Below, piece after piece: positions 17,752 to 26,857 of a DNA stretch of 64,000 bases (within the stretch, counting starts at the first letter, position 1; every line of letters begins with the position of its first letter). Source of the stretch: Eubacteriaceae bacterium UBA6119 (lineage in GTDB: Bacteria > Bacillota > Clostridia > Eubacteriales > UBA1433); NCBI GenBank assembly GCA_002423395.1, contig DIVZ01000004.1, forward strand, positions 1 to 64,000, in the 5' to 3' direction. A program made the position numbers and the translations under genes. Below the pieces are notes generated by a model. The model was not told where the DNA came from. It worked only from the letters and a program-made list of their open reading frames with translations, and searched no databases.

Positions 17752-18201
17752 TTATTTTAATTTATTTTCATATTCCTTAATCTTATTTATTCGTTTTTCA
17801 TGCCGCTGCCCTTCAAAAGGAGTAGCTAAAAAGGTATCTACTATCTTTTTTGCTGTTTTCATATCAGTAAACCTAGCCCCGATAGCAAGAACGTTTGCGT
17901 TATTATGCATTCTTGCAAGACTCGCCCTCTCTTCATCACATACCAATGCGGCTCTTACGCCTTTAACTTTATTTGCAGATATTGATATGCCTATTCCGCT
18001 GCCGCATATGGCTATGCCAAAATCACATTCGCCTTTAGCAACCGCTTCTCCGACTTTGATGCCAAAATCCGGATAGTCAACGCTTTCTTTCGAACACGTT
18101 CCTAAATCATTTATTGTATATCCTTCTTTAATTAACTTTTCTTTTATTTCTTCTTTCAAATCATATCCTGCGTGGTCGCATCCCATAGCAATTTTTAACA
18201 T
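17752..18201 (-). CDS. rpiB: Ribose 5-phosphate isomerase B
   Basis: 149-residue RpiB, interconverting ribose 5-phosphate and ribulose 5-phosphate in the pentose phosphate pathway. It shows the N-terminal GCDHAGYDLK, the catalytic cysteine loop ICGSGIGISISANK (about 66-79) and the HNNANVLAIGAR segment. The length is normal. It lies four bases after the ywlE-type phosphatase gene, an order conserved in Firmicutes. Confidence 0.95.
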   Translation of the reverse strand: MLKIAMGCDHAGYDLKEEIKEKLIKEGYTINDLGTCSKESVDYPDFGIKVGEAVAKGECDFGIAICGSGIGISISANKVKGVRAALVCDEERASLARMHNNANVLAIGARFTDMKTAKKIVDTFLATPFEGQRHEKRINKIKEYENKLK

Positions 18202-18205
18202 ATCT

Positions 18206-18661
18206 CTACTCCGTTTCCAGTTTTTTTATTATATCTTCACAAAGCGCATCTAAAAGTCTGGCTGTTTTTTTATATTCTTCATAACCCAAGCCGTATGGGT
18301 CGATTACATTTTTATTTATATGTAAATACTCTGCAATAGAAAATATTTTTTCTCTGTAATGGAAAAAATGCTCTCTTAAATAATCAACATGCCTTCCGGT
18401 CATGCAAAGAACTAAATAGGCATTTTCTATATCTTCTTCATTTATCTGAGACGATTTATGACCGCTTATATCAATACCCGCGTTTCTCATCGCCGCCTGT
18501 GAATAATCCGAAGCCGGAGTTGAACTATAAACCGCAACTCCTGCGGAAAATGCCGAATACTTATTATCCAGCTTTTTAAAAAATACTTTAGTGTTAAAAA
18601 TATATTCAGCCATTGCGCTTCTGCATGTGTTGCCCGTACAGACAAACAGTATTTTTTTCAT
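18206..18661 (-). CDS. ywlE: Low-molecular-weight phosphatase, probable protein arginine phosphatase (YwlE type)
   Basis: 151-residue phosphatase with the P-loop CTGNTCRS at residues 8-15 and the general-acid loop DPYG near residue 118. In Bacillus YwlE a threonine in the P-loop selects phospho-arginine over phospho-tyrosine, and the same position here is T12, so arginine phosphatase activity is inferred. The partner kinase McsB is not in this window. It lies between tsaC and rpiB, as in Bacillus and Clostridium operons. Confidence 0.88.
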   Translation of the reverse strand: MKKILFVCTGNTCRSAMAEYIFNTKVFFKKLDNKYSAFSAGVAVYSSTPASDYSQAAMRNAGIDISGHKSSQINEEDIENAYLVLCMTGRHVDYLREHFFHYREKIFSIAEYLHINKNVIDPYGLGYEEYKKTARLLDALCEDIIKKLETE

Positions 18662-18671
18662 TTTGTCCTCG

Positions 18672-19679
18672 TTACAAATATTTCTGTTCAGCCGCTTTTT
18701 TAAGTCTGTTCATTATTGCTTCGCCAATATCTTTATAATCAAATTCTTGGCATATAATTATTTCTGTATTTTGTTCATCAAATAAACGAAGTGCATCGTA
18801 AAATAAGCTTGCCGCTTCAATGCTGTCTTTGTAAGTAATTACTCTTTGCGCGTTTGTTTTTTTTGCTAATTCATTTGTTGAAAACAATGCTATATTTTTA
18901 TTCTTTTCATATAAATCATTAATTTTTTCCGTCATTTGCGAGGTATTTCCGTTCACAATAAAAACCTTTGCTTTTGGTTTGTAATGTGCATATTTCATGC
19001 CGGGTGATAACGGTTTTTCTTCATTTGCTGATATACTATTAGCGGATTCCGCATATCCGCAAATTTCAGTCAACATCTCAATGGTTACTGCGCCGGGTCT
19101 TAATACTATCGGATAATTGCCTCTGCCGTCAATAACAGTTGATTCAAGCCCGATAGCAGAATTATCATAATCCAAAATAACGTCTATCTCGTCGTTAAAA
19201 TCGCTCATAACATGACGGGCTTTAGTAGGACTTGGTCTTCCCGATTTATTGGCGCTAGGAGCCGCTATAAAGCGCCCGCTTTTTTTTATCAGCTCTGATG
19301 CGACTATATTGTCCGGCATTCTTATTGCTACGCTGTCAAGCCCTGCTGTTACCGCGTTCGGAATAAACTCCTGTTTCTCAAGCACAATACTCAGCGGTCC
19401 CGGCCAGTATTTATCTGTCAATTTTATAACCCAAGAAGGTATATTCTTCGCTAATTTAAACATATCATTTTTATCAGCTATATGAACAATCAATGGGTTG
19501 TCGCTCTGTCTGCCTTTTGCTGCGAATATCTTTTTTACCGCTTCTTCATTTAAAGCGTCCGCTCCAAGCCCGTATACCGTTTCTGTCGGAAACGCTGCAA
19601 GCCCTCCGTTTTTTATTACATCAGCTGCATATAATATTGCATTGTTAAAATTTTCTGTTTTTAAGTTAAAATATTTCAT
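18672..19679 (-). CDS. tsaC: Threonylcarbamoyl-AMP synthase (Sua5/YwlC)
   Basis: 335-residue long-form enzyme that makes threonylcarbamoyl-AMP from threonine, bicarbonate and ATP for the t6A37 modification of ANN-decoding tRNAs. The YrdC domain (about 12-200) has KGRQSDNPLIVHI and the PSANKSGRPSPT loop. The C-terminal Sua5 domain (about 225-335) follows the LSPGMKYAHYKPKAKV linker. It follows prfA directly; the prmC methyltransferase gene often found between them is absent. Confidence 0.95.
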   Translation of the reverse strand: MKYFNLKTENFNNAILYAADVIKNGGLAAFPTETVYGLGADALNEEAVKKIFAAKGRQSDNPLIVHIADKNDMFKLAKNIPSWVIKLTDKYWPGPLSIVLEKQEFIPNAVTAGLDSVAIRMPDNIVASELIKKSGRFIAAPSANKSGRPSPTKARHVMSDFNDEIDVILDYDNSAIGLESTVIDGRGNYPIVLRPGAVTIEMLTEICGYAESANSISANEEKPLSPGMKYAHYKPKAKVFIVNGNTSQMTEKINDLYEKNKNIALFSTNELAKKTNAQRVITYKDSIEAASLFYDALRLFDEQNTEIIICQEFDYKDIGEAIMNRLKKAAEQKYL

Positions 19680-19688
19680 TTATTAAGC

Positions 19689-20756
19689 CTATTCGTTATT
19701 TTTAAGCAGCTCCGATTGTTCAAAAAGATGAAGAGAATCAAGCATCTCATCAATTTCTCCGTCTAAAAAAGCTTCCAGTTTGTATATTGTCAAACCTATT
19801 CTGTGATCGGTAACCCTGCCTTGCGGGAAATTGTATGTTCTTATTCGCTCGCTTCTGTCTCCGCTTCCAACCTGGCTTTTTCTGTTTTGCGCCATTTCGT
19901 CATTATATTTTTTTATCTCAGCTTCATATATTCTTGCTTTCAGCACCTTCATGGCTTTTTCTTTATTTTTTAGCTGTGATTTTTCGTCCTGGCAAGTAAC
20001 CACAACACCGGTAGGTATATGGGTAATCCTTACCGCAGAATCGGTAGTGTTAACGCTCTGCCCGCCGTGGCCGCCCGAGCGGAAAACGTCAACCCTCAAA
20101 TCATTTTGATTTATGTTTACTTCAACATCCTCAGCTTCAGGAAGCACTGCAACGGTAGCTGCCGATGTGTGAATTCTTCCCTGAGATTCTGTAAGCGGTA
20201 TTCTCTGTACTCTATGCACGCCGCTCTCATATTTGAGTTTGCTGTATGCGCCGGCGCCTGCGAGTGATATAATAACTTCCTTGTATCCTCCTACGCCTAC
20301 AGGGTTTGAACTCAAAAGTTCTGTCTTCAATCTGTTTCTTTCAGCATACCTGATATACATTCTTAAAAGATCACCCGCAAACAACGCCGCCTCGTCTCCG
20401 CCTGTGCCCGCGCGTATTTCAATAATAACATCTTTTTCATCATTGGGATCTTTCGGCAACAGCAAAATTTTAAGTTCCTGGCTTAGCTTCTCGCACTCTT
20501 CGCTTAAAACTCCGATATCTTCCTCAACCATTTTTTTAAATTCTTTATCAATTTTATCATTTAAAAGCTCTTTGTTACTCTGCAAATCTTCCTGCGTTTT
20601 TTTATATTCTTTGTATTTAGAAACAATCGGCTCAAGTTTTGAATGTTCTTTTGCAAGCTCTCTAAATCTATTTTGATTGGATATCACTTCCGGATCGCTT
20701 AATTGTTTATTTAAATCTTCAAATTTTTCTAAAATAAAATCTAATTTCCCAAACAC
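19689..20756 (-). CDS. prfA: Peptide chain release factor 1
   Basis: 355-residue RF1, reading UAA and UAG stop codons. The codon-recognition tripeptide is P187-L188-T189 (the P-x-T form of RF1), and the catalytic GGQ is at 231-233. Domain 1 helices (about 1-110) and the surrounding HRVQRIP and SQGRIHTSAATVAV segments are conserved. It starts 83 bases after hslO, with a good GGAGGAATACAGT upstream of the ATG. Confidence 0.97.
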   Translation of the reverse strand: MFGKLDFILEKFEDLNKQLSDPEVISNQNRFRELAKEHSKLEPIVSKYKEYKKTQEDLQSNKELLNDKIDKEFKKMVEEDIGVLSEECEKLSQELKILLLPKDPNDEKDVIIEIRAGTGGDEAALFAGDLLRMYIRYAERNRLKTELLSSNPVGVGGYKEVIISLAGAGAYSKLKYESGVHRVQRIPLTESQGRIHTSAATVAVLPEAEDVEVNINQNDLRVDVFRSGGHGGQSVNTTDSAVRITHIPTGVVVTCQDEKSQLKNKEKAMKVLKARIYEAEIKKYNDEMAQNRKSQVGSGDRSERIRTYNFPQGRVTDHRIGLTIYKLEAFLDGEIDEMLDSLHLFEQSELLKNNE

Positions 20757-20839
20757 TGTATTCCTCCTGATTGCTGTGCTTTTGCATAATTGTTTAATTA
20801 TAAAATAAAATTATTGTTTTTTACAGTAAATTCTTAATA

Positions 20840-21712
20840 TTAATCTAAAAATGTTTTTATTTGATCAATGCCAAAATTATATGTTTTATTGCAAAAATGG
20901 CATTTTAATTCCAAATCTTCGTTTTTATTAAGAATGTCTCCTAGTTCTTTTTTGCCCAGTGACTTTATTATACGTTCAGCTTTATCATAATTGCAGTCGC
21001 AAAAATATCTTGGCTCAATGTTTTGCTCAATTTTATATTTGTAATTTCCTTCACCGAAAATTTTATCTATAATGTCTGTCTGGCTCATATTATTTTTAAG
21101 CATCTCCGTTATAGGCGGTATTTCTTTTATTCTTGTTTCAAGATAATCTATAACTTCTTCATCGCAGTTAGGCATTACCTGTATCAAATACCCCCCGGCA
21201 CATGTAATGCTGTTATCTTTTTCTACAAGCACTCCAAGCGAGCAGACAGTGGGAATCTGTTCGCTTACTGCATAATAATATGCAATATCTTCAGCTATTT
21301 CCGAACTTATCAGCTCTGTTGTACTGTTATAGGGAGCTTTCAGCCCCATATCTCTTATTATCGTCATCTTGCCCTCCCCTATAGCCTTAGCCACATCAAG
21401 TTTTCCCGCCTCGTTTACTAAAACATCAATATTTGGATTTTCAATATCGCATTTTCCCCTTCCGCAGCTGTCAGACGTAACCACTATCTTCCCAATAGGA
21501 CCGTTTCCGTTTATTATTAATGATAATTTATCATTCTCTGCTTTCAACATTACACCCATAATCATCGCAGCTGTAAGTATCCGTCCGGCCGCCGCCGAGG
21601 CAGTTGCTGTGCAATTGTGGATTCGCCTTAATTCTTCAACGCTGACAGTAGTATTTGCGAAAAAGAACCTTACGGGATAGTCGTTTAATTGTCCTCTTAA
21701 TATATTGTCCAT
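20840..21712 (-). CDS. hslO: Redox-regulated chaperone Hsp33
   Basis: 290-residue Hsp33, a holdase switched on by oxidation and unfolding. The C-terminal redox switch is complete: C238 and C240 (CDC), then C271 and C274 (CHFC), which bind zinc when reduced. The N-terminal domain has the conserved GRILTAAMIMG. It starts two bases after the upstream YggU-type gene, so the pair is probably co-transcribed. Oxidative-stress defence fits an anaerobe. Confidence 0.95.
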   Translation of the reverse strand: MDNILRGQLNDYPVRFFFANTTVSVEELRRIHNCTATASAAAGRILTAAMIMGVMLKAENDKLSLIINGNGPIGKIVVTSDSCGRGKCDIENPNIDVLVNEAGKLDVAKAIGEGKMTIIRDMGLKAPYNSTTELISSEIAEDIAYYYAVSEQIPTVCSLGVLVEKDNSITCAGGYLIQVMPNCDEEVIDYLETRIKEIPPITEMLKNNMSQTDIIDKIFGEGNYKYKIEQNIEPRYFCDCNYDKAERIIKSLGKKELGDILNKNEDLELKCHFCNKTYNFGIDQIKTFLD

Positions 21713-21713
21713 C

Positions 21714-22010
21714 TTAATCTTCCTTCTGAATTGATATTAATTTTAATCTTGAACTTTGACCCGATATAATTTTTATATTTTGTTTGCCTACGCCAAACTC
21801 TTTGGATAAGAAACTGCATATTTCATTATTTGCTTTGCCTTTTTGCGCAACTTCATCCACAGCCAGTTTAACAGTATTATCATCCATCAAACCTAAAAAT
21901 TCAGTTTTGCTTGCTTTTGAAATAATTTTAAATTTTATTACAATCTTTCTTTTTTCAGCTAATTCTTTTTTATAGTTGCTAATTATAATTTCAAGCTTAT
22001 CATTCATCAA
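21714..22010 (-). CDS. UPF0235/YggU family protein (DUF167)
   Basis: 98-residue protein of the YggU family, whose function is not established. It shows the family core VIKFKIISKASKTEF, the KGKANNEICSFLSKEFGV helix and the ISGQSSRLK end. An N-terminal extension of about 20 residues is lysine-rich. It heads the operon leading into hslO and prfA. Confidence 0.82.
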   Translation of the reverse strand: MMNDKLEIIISNYKKELAEKRKIVIKFKIISKASKTEFLGLMDDNTVKLAVDEVAQKGKANNEICSFLSKEFGVGKQNIKIISGQSSRLKLISIQKED

Positions 22011-22040
22011 ATTATTTTATCTTTTCACCCTATAGTATTA

Positions 22041-22070
22041 TTGTTTTTAAATATGCACAAATTATATAAT
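22041..22070 (+). promoter_or_regulatory. Probable promoter of the DegV gene
   Basis: TTGTTT (22041-22046), 18-base spacer, TATAAT (22065-22070). This is a fair match with a slightly long spacer. Confidence 0.45.
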
Positions 22071-22101
22071 TAATTACATTAAAAATAAAGGAGTTATCTT
22101 T

Positions 22102-22962
22102 ATGAAAGTTAAAATCATTGCCGATAGTGCTTCTGACCTTCCAAAAGATCTGGTTGAACAAAACAATATCACCGTGCTGTCGCTAGTGGTATTGGATGGT
22201 ATGAACGAATATAAAGACGGAGTTGAAATCACACCGAAAAAAATATTTGACGATATGCGAGAAGGTAAAGTATACACAACCTCTCAGGTTCCCGTTAATG
22301 ACTTTGTCGATTTGTTTACTAAAATAGCAGAAGAAAAACAAGAGTGTTTTTATCCGGCTTTTTCTTCCGGACTTTCTGGAACATACAACGCCGCCGTTAC
22401 AGCTTTAGAAGAAGTCAAAAAAACGTATCCTGAAGTAAAAATAACAATACTGGATACTATGTGCGCATCTATGGGTCTCGGCCACGTAGTTCTGAAAGCT
22501 TGCGATCTTGCAGCAGCCGGTCTAAGCACTGAGCAGATGATGCCAATAATGACAGATTACGCAAAAAAAATGGTCCATGTATATACTGTGGAAAAATTAG
22601 AATATCTGTATCGAGGCGGAAGAGTAAGCAAAACGTCTGCTTTGATAGGAGATACTCTGGGCATTCGTCCTGCTCTTACGGTATTAGAAGGAAAGCTTGT
22701 TCCTGTTCATAAAGTACGTGGCGAGAAAAAGCTGTATGCAACAATGCTCGATATGATAGCGCAAAAAGCAGGAGAAGATTTATCGGATAAAACCGTTACA
22801 ATTGCTCACGGAGATGATATACAAAACGCTAATGTGCTTAAAAAAATGATACAGGAAAGATTTAATTGTAAAAACGTACGAATAACAACGCTGGGCGCGG
22901 TAATAGGAGCTCATGCCGGTCCGGGAACACAGGCTATATTCGTAGAAGGAATTGTAGAATAG
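22102..22962 (+). CDS. DegV family fatty-acid-binding protein
   Basis: 286-residue DegV protein. Members bind fatty acids; in some Firmicutes relatives named FakB present them to the fatty acid kinase FakA. The N-terminal motif IIADSASDLP, the TSQVPVNDF segment, the SSGLSGTYNAA ligand loop (about 94-104) and the C-terminal GAHAGPGTQA are all present. No fakA lies nearby. A GGAG ribosome site stands before the ATG, and the gene is a single transcript closed by a terminator. Confidence 0.92.
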   Translation: MKVKIIADSASDLPKDLVEQNNITVLSLVVLDGMNEYKDGVEITPKKIFDDMREGKVYTTSQVPVNDFVDLFTKIAEEKQECFYPAFSSGLSGTYNAAVTALEEVKKTYPEVKITILDTMCASMGLGHVVLKACDLAAAGLSTEQMMPIMTDYAKKMVHVYTVEKLEYLYRGGRVSKTSALIGDTLGIRPALTVLEGKLVPVHKVRGEKKLYATMLDMIAQKAGEDLSDKTVTIAHGDDIQNANVLKKMIQERFNCKNVRITTLGAVIGAHAGPGTQAIFVEGIVE

Positions 22963-22968
22963 GCCATA

Positions 22969-23005
22969 AAGCTTCTGTTAACGCAAACAGAAGCTTCTTT
23001 ATTTT
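22969..23005 (+). terminator. Terminator after the DegV gene
   Basis: An 11-bp perfect stem AAGCTTCTGTT (22969-22979) with its complement (22986-22996), followed by a T-rich tail. Confidence 0.8.
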
Positions 23006-23107
23006 ATGGCGATATATTTATTGTGCAAAAATAATTGTATTGTATAATGTATTTAATAAAATTATTTTTAGGTTTTAATCTATTTTATTAAATTTAAAGG
23101 AGTTATT

Positions 23108-23959
23108 ATGAAAAAAGCACTATCAGTCATTATTTCTATGCTTCTTTTAACAGCTTTGCTAGTCAGCTGCACACCGGGCGGCAACGGAGGTAATACCAAT
23201 AAGTTCACATTACAGTATGCGAGCCTAGGCAATGCATTTGCCTTTTCCAATGAATCAGGCACAAAACTTATTGTCTTTACCCAGATCTCGGACCCAAATT
23301 CATTGTCAGGCTTAAACGCCGCAATAGGCGCAAACGGACAATACCTGCCGGTTGCATATGACAAAAAACAAAACAGCAACAGCAGTGATACAGGCAATTA
23401 TAACGCATATAATTTTAACAATATTGAAGGTTATCTGTTTAATGTTACATCAGGCACAGCTAAATCAAATACCACATATCTAATTGTTAAAGACACGCTG
23501 GTGCCGCAGTCTTCTCTTCTTGCAAATATTCAAAACGGACCTGTCGTTATGACTCATGAGCAAAAAGTAGATATGGGCAATTCAAAAGGCAGAACAGCAA
23601 ATCAAGGCTGGATACTTGCAAGTTTCGCAGACGGAAGGCAGTTAATTCTTGCCGGTTTTGAACCTCAAGGTAAAAACTATTTAATGAGCATTGCTATAAA
23701 AGGCAAAGACGGAAAATATAAATTTATGGATTATCCCGCAACAAGCTCAGACCCGAGCAGCGTATGGCGCGTTGACGACCAAGGAGTTTTAGACCCGACA
23801 CTATTTGCAGTATTACTTTGCGCCGACACTGAAAAAGGCTTTACCACAATCCTTAACTGGAAAGGCGCCGAAGGTGAGGTAACATTGTTACTGCTTGACG
23901 ATTCTATATCTTTTAAAGATCAAAACATAGGCGTATCCCGCTACTGGGGAGCATACTAA
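23108..23959 (+). CDS. Hypothetical lipoprotein
   Basis: 283-residue predicted lipoprotein. It has a lysine-led signal peptide with the lipobox LLVSC and lipid-attachment C21, followed by a Gly/Asn-rich linker (22-32). The mature part looks mainly beta and contains no domain I recognise. Trp and Gly-rich turns near the C-terminus (NWKGAEGEV, SRYWGAY) suggest an extracytoplasmic beta fold. It is flanked by terminators and therefore transcribed alone. No transport ATPase or permease is adjacent, so a substrate-binding role is not supported. Confidence 0.78.
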   Translation: MKKALSVIISMLLLTALLVSCTPGGNGGNTNKFTLQYASLGNAFAFSNESGTKLIVFTQISDPNSLSGLNAAIGANGQYLPVAYDKKQNSNSSDTGNYNAYNFNNIEGYLFNVTSGTAKSNTTYLIVKDTLVPQSSLLANIQNGPVVMTHEQKVDMGNSKGRTANQGWILASFADGRQLILAGFEPQGKNYLMSIAIKGKDGKYKFMDYPATSSDPSSVWRVDDQGVLDPTLFAVLLCADTEKGFTTILNWKGAEGEVTLLLLDDSISFKDQNIGVSRYWGAY

Positions 23960-23979
23960 GCAATATATTTCAAATTTTA

Positions 23980-24006
23980 AAAGACTGCGCATGCAGTCTT
24001 TTTTTC
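23980..24006 (+). terminator. Terminator after the lipoprotein gene
   Basis: A 9-bp perfect stem AAAGACTGC with a GCAT loop (23980-24001), followed by a run of T. Confidence 0.85.
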
Positions 24007-24096
24007 TTGTTAATAACTTCATAAATAATCGATATTAAACAAGCATCTTCTGCGTATTAATAATAATAGGTTTACTTTAAATACCGGGAGCAAATA

Positions 24097-25203
24097 ATGT
24101 ATAACGTTAAACATAATATAAGTAATAAAAAAAAGAATATATTAACAAGAATAATATTTTTAATTTTTTTTATATCATTTATTTCTTTTGTTACTATATT
24201 TTCATTCTTGTTATTATTATCAAAGCAAATAATAACGCTTCCCGACGGTTTTTACGACTATAACAAAATGCTTGCAAAGCAAAATCTGTCCTTACAGCAG
24301 ATTGCAAAAAAAGCAGCTCCGTCAGTAGTGGGAATACTTTCATACAGTGATGCCGATGCTCAAACGCTTATAAGCGAAGGTTCGGGCGTAGTGCTTTCCA
24401 AAGACGGCTACATAATAACAAACGCTCATGTCAGCAAGGGCGGAAGCAGCTTTAAAGTTATGATGTATGACGGAAAAGTTTATTCAGCTTCTTTAATCGG
24501 GAGCGATACAGCAACAGATATCGCATTGTTAAAAACAGATGCAGTCAATTTAACAGCCGCCGATTTTAAAAGCGCCGAAAACGCCTCTGTGGGGGATATT
24601 GTTCTTGCTATTGGCAATCCCGGAGGAATTGCTTTTAACAGCACCACTACAATGGGGATAATCTCAGCGACAAACCGATCCATTGTAACATCCGAAGGAT
24701 ACATTGTGTCATGCATTCAAACAGACGCCGCAATATCACCCGGCAATTCGGGAGGCGCGCTAATAAACACTTCAGGTGAGGTAATAGGAATTAATTCTTC
24801 AAAAATTGTAGCCGATGGTTTTGAAGGTCTGGGTTTTGCCATAACAAGCGATGTCGCGTTGCAAATAGCGTATGAACTTAAAGAGTACGGATATATTAAA
24901 AACCGTGCGGCTCTTGGTGTAAGCTATAAGTTTATTGATAAACAAGCATCAGAATATTACAGTATGCCGAAAGGTATATATATTCATGACATCATAAATG
25001 AAAGCGCAATGATTGCGGGAATAAAAAGAGGCGATATAATAACTGCTATTGAAGGAAATGAAATTAAAGATATAACCGACGTTACAAAAATACTTCTGCA
25101 AAAAAAGCCTGGCGATAAAGTTGAATTAAAATTATACAGAAGCGCAAGCGGCACTGTATTTACTGCGCAAATAACTCTAATAGAAACAGATCAGATTAAA
25201 TAA
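24097..25203 (+). CDS. Membrane-anchored HtrA-type serine protease
   Basis: 368-residue trypsin-fold protease for quality control at the outer face of the membrane. One N-terminal membrane anchor (about 16-41) is followed by the protease domain with the complete triad H111 (TNAHV), D141 (TDIALL) and S218 (GNSGGAL). A single C-terminal PDZ domain (about 265-360) recognises exposed C-termini. The length is normal for Gram-positive HtrA. The ATG is preceded by ACCGGGAGCAAATA, a modest ribosome site. It is a single gene and converges on the HAD phosphatase gene. Confidence 0.93.
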   Translation: MYNVKHNISNKKKNILTRIIFLIFFISFISFVTIFSFLLLLSKQIITLPDGFYDYNKMLAKQNLSLQQIAKKAAPSVVGILSYSDADAQTLISEGSGVVLSKDGYIITNAHVSKGGSSFKVMMYDGKVYSASLIGSDTATDIALLKTDAVNLTAADFKSAENASVGDIVLAIGNPGGIAFNSTTTMGIISATNRSIVTSEGYIVSCIQTDAAISPGNSGGALINTSGEVIGINSSKIVADGFEGLGFAITSDVALQIAYELKEYGYIKNRAALGVSYKFIDKQASEYYSMPKGIYIHDIINESAMIAGIKRGDIITAIEGNEIKDITDVTKILLQKKPGDKVELKLYRSASGTVFTAQITLIETDQIK

Positions 25204-25243
25204 GTTATCAAAACTTATACACAATATTGTATCTTCTTATAAA

Positions 25244-26056
25244 TCAGATTTCATTAATCAAAATAAATTTCTCTATCGCCTCAACAACTCCCTCGCTGCG
25301 TTCATATTCGCATACATAGTCAGCCGCGGCTTTGAGCTCAGGCGTTGCATTCGCTACCGCGACTCCCACACCCGCCCATTTAACCATCTCAATGTCATTG
25401 GCATTATCGCCGCATGCCATAATTTCTTCGGCGGAACAATGCCTGCCTTCCGCAAACCGCGCAAGCGATACCGCTTTATTTACACCGGGCGCCATCATTT
25501 CCAATAAATGATTTTTTGATTTGGTAAAATATAGCCGTCCGTAAAAAAGCTGCTGTAACTTCTTTTGCAAGCTCAATATATTATCAGGCGTATCAAATAT
25601 CATCATCTTAGGCGTTTTTATTTCTTGTAATTTATTAAAATCACCAACTTCACGGCAGCCTGTGTTGTAATAATCGGGGTCTGCAAGTGTTTTTTCATTG
25701 ATTTTTTCAACAACAATATTGTCCTGCTCATCATACATTTGTAAATATAGTCCGTATTTATGACAATAATCAACCATTTGTCGCACCGTGTTTTGTTCCA
25801 GATAACTTATAAAAATAGGAGTTGAAATGTCAGCTTCTTTAATCACAGCGCCGTTGTAGCAAATAATCGGAACATTAAAGCTAAGCTTTTGCGCTATTTT
25901 ATAAGCAGAAGGATATGCTCTGCCGCTGACGAGAGTTATTATCACTCCGCTTTTATGCGCTTTTTGCAAAGCGAGCAGTGTAAGTTCGGGTAATTCATTC
26001 TCTTTATTAAGCAGTGTGTCATCAATATCAAATGCCGCAAGTTTAATTTTATGCAA
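25244..26056 (-). CDS. Cof-type HAD-superfamily hydrolase
   Basis: 270-residue sugar-phosphate or flavin-phosphate phosphatase of the Cof/YidA group. Motif I DIDDTLLN (residues 10-17) carries the nucleophile aspartate, motif II is LVSGR, and motif IV is CGDNANDIEMV near residue 218. The large C2B cap domain (about 85-190) sets substrate choice, which cannot be read from sequence. The gene lies 18 bases downstream of the unknown membrane protein gene, so the two are probably co-transcribed. Confidence 0.9.
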   Translation of the reverse strand: MHKIKLAAFDIDDTLLNKENELPELTLLALQKAHKSGVIITLVSGRAYPSAYKIAQKLSFNVPIICYNGAVIKEADISTPIFISYLEQNTVRQMVDYCHKYGLYLQMYDEQDNIVVEKINEKTLADPDYYNTGCREVGDFNKLQEIKTPKMMIFDTPDNILSLQKKLQQLFYGRLYFTKSKNHLLEMMAPGVNKAVSLARFAEGRHCSAEEIMACGDNANDIEMVKWAGVGVAVANATPELKAAADYVCEYERSEGVVEAIEKFILINEI

Positions 26057-26074
26057 AACTTTCTCCTCCCGTCA

Positions 26075-26704
26075 TTAACCGTGCAATTTGAGAATACTGT
26101 AAATTAACAATGCTGAAAGTGTACAAATAACAGTAAAATAGAATAAATAAAACAGATCTTTTGTACGAATCTGAAATGAGAGATGCCACTTTGAATTAAA
26201 ATTAATACTGCAAGCCGCTTCCTCGTATGTTGCATGCGGATTTGTTTGCGAAAGCTGTTTTAACCTGCGCAGCACCACGCGATGGCGATAATTATGTTTG
26301 AAATAATAATATCTATTATAAAGCGGTTCATATTTGTTCTGGTCGTCAATACCGTATATTAAAAGTGATGCATCTTTGGCATTATCGCTTATATTCTTAT
26401 CTCCGTATATCATCAAAGCAATTTCTTTTGCCTTATTCATATGACCGTCAAAAACATCACTCCACCGCTTGGTAAGCAAAAAGCCTATAAAACCTAATGC
26501 AATAAGAAATAATAGCGAAAAAATGGTATTAAGAGATGCATCCGCATTAAAAATAAATGAAAAGAATCCTATTATAGCCGCCACATAAATATAAGCGAAA
26601 TTAAGCCGTTCATTTTCCACATGACGTGCGTGTTCGACGTTGATAATCATAAATTCTATAAGATGTTCAATATTTAATTTTTTTTCATCATCCATTTTCA
26701 GCAT
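26075..26704 (-). CDS. Unknown three-helix membrane protein
   Basis: 209-residue protein that I do not assign to a family. A charged N-terminal helix (about 1-30) precedes two closely spaced membrane helices (about 37-55 and 61-79). A long cytoplasmic part follows with His/Tyr/Arg-rich segments (RYYYFKHNYRHRVVLRRLKQ), and a final membrane helix (about 184-204). The two-helix hairpin with a helical extension recalls SLATT-type proteins, but the similarity is only architectural. The frame opens at a TTG (26728). The ATG at 26704 after AGAGGAAAT is preferred, and the ATG at 26695 is possible. Confidence 0.6.
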   Translation of the reverse strand: MLKMDDEKKLNIEHLIEFMIINVEHARHVENERLNFAYIYVAAIIGFFSFIFNADASLNTIFSLLFLIALGFIGFLLTKRWSDVFDGHMNKAKEIALMIYGDKNISDNAKDASLLIYGIDDQNKYEPLYNRYYYFKHNYRHRVVLRRLKQLSQTNPHATYEEAACSINFNSKWHLSFQIRTKDLFYLFYFTVICTLSALLIYSILKLHG

Positions 26705-26825
26705 ATTTCCTCTCGGTAATATTATCAATAAAAATATCTTTGATAGTATAACATGAATTTAATTTTTAAAAAACATATTTCAATTCAGATTAAATATTTG
26801 TAAGCTTATAGAAGATTGTTTGCAT

Positions 26826-26853
26826 AAAAATTCCCCGCTTAATGCGGGGAATT
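26826..26853 (-). terminator. Terminator after hup
   Basis: Minus strand stem AATTCCCCGC with its complement, short loop, followed by TTT. It lies six bases past the hup stop. Confidence 0.82.
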
Positions 26854-26857
26854 TATG

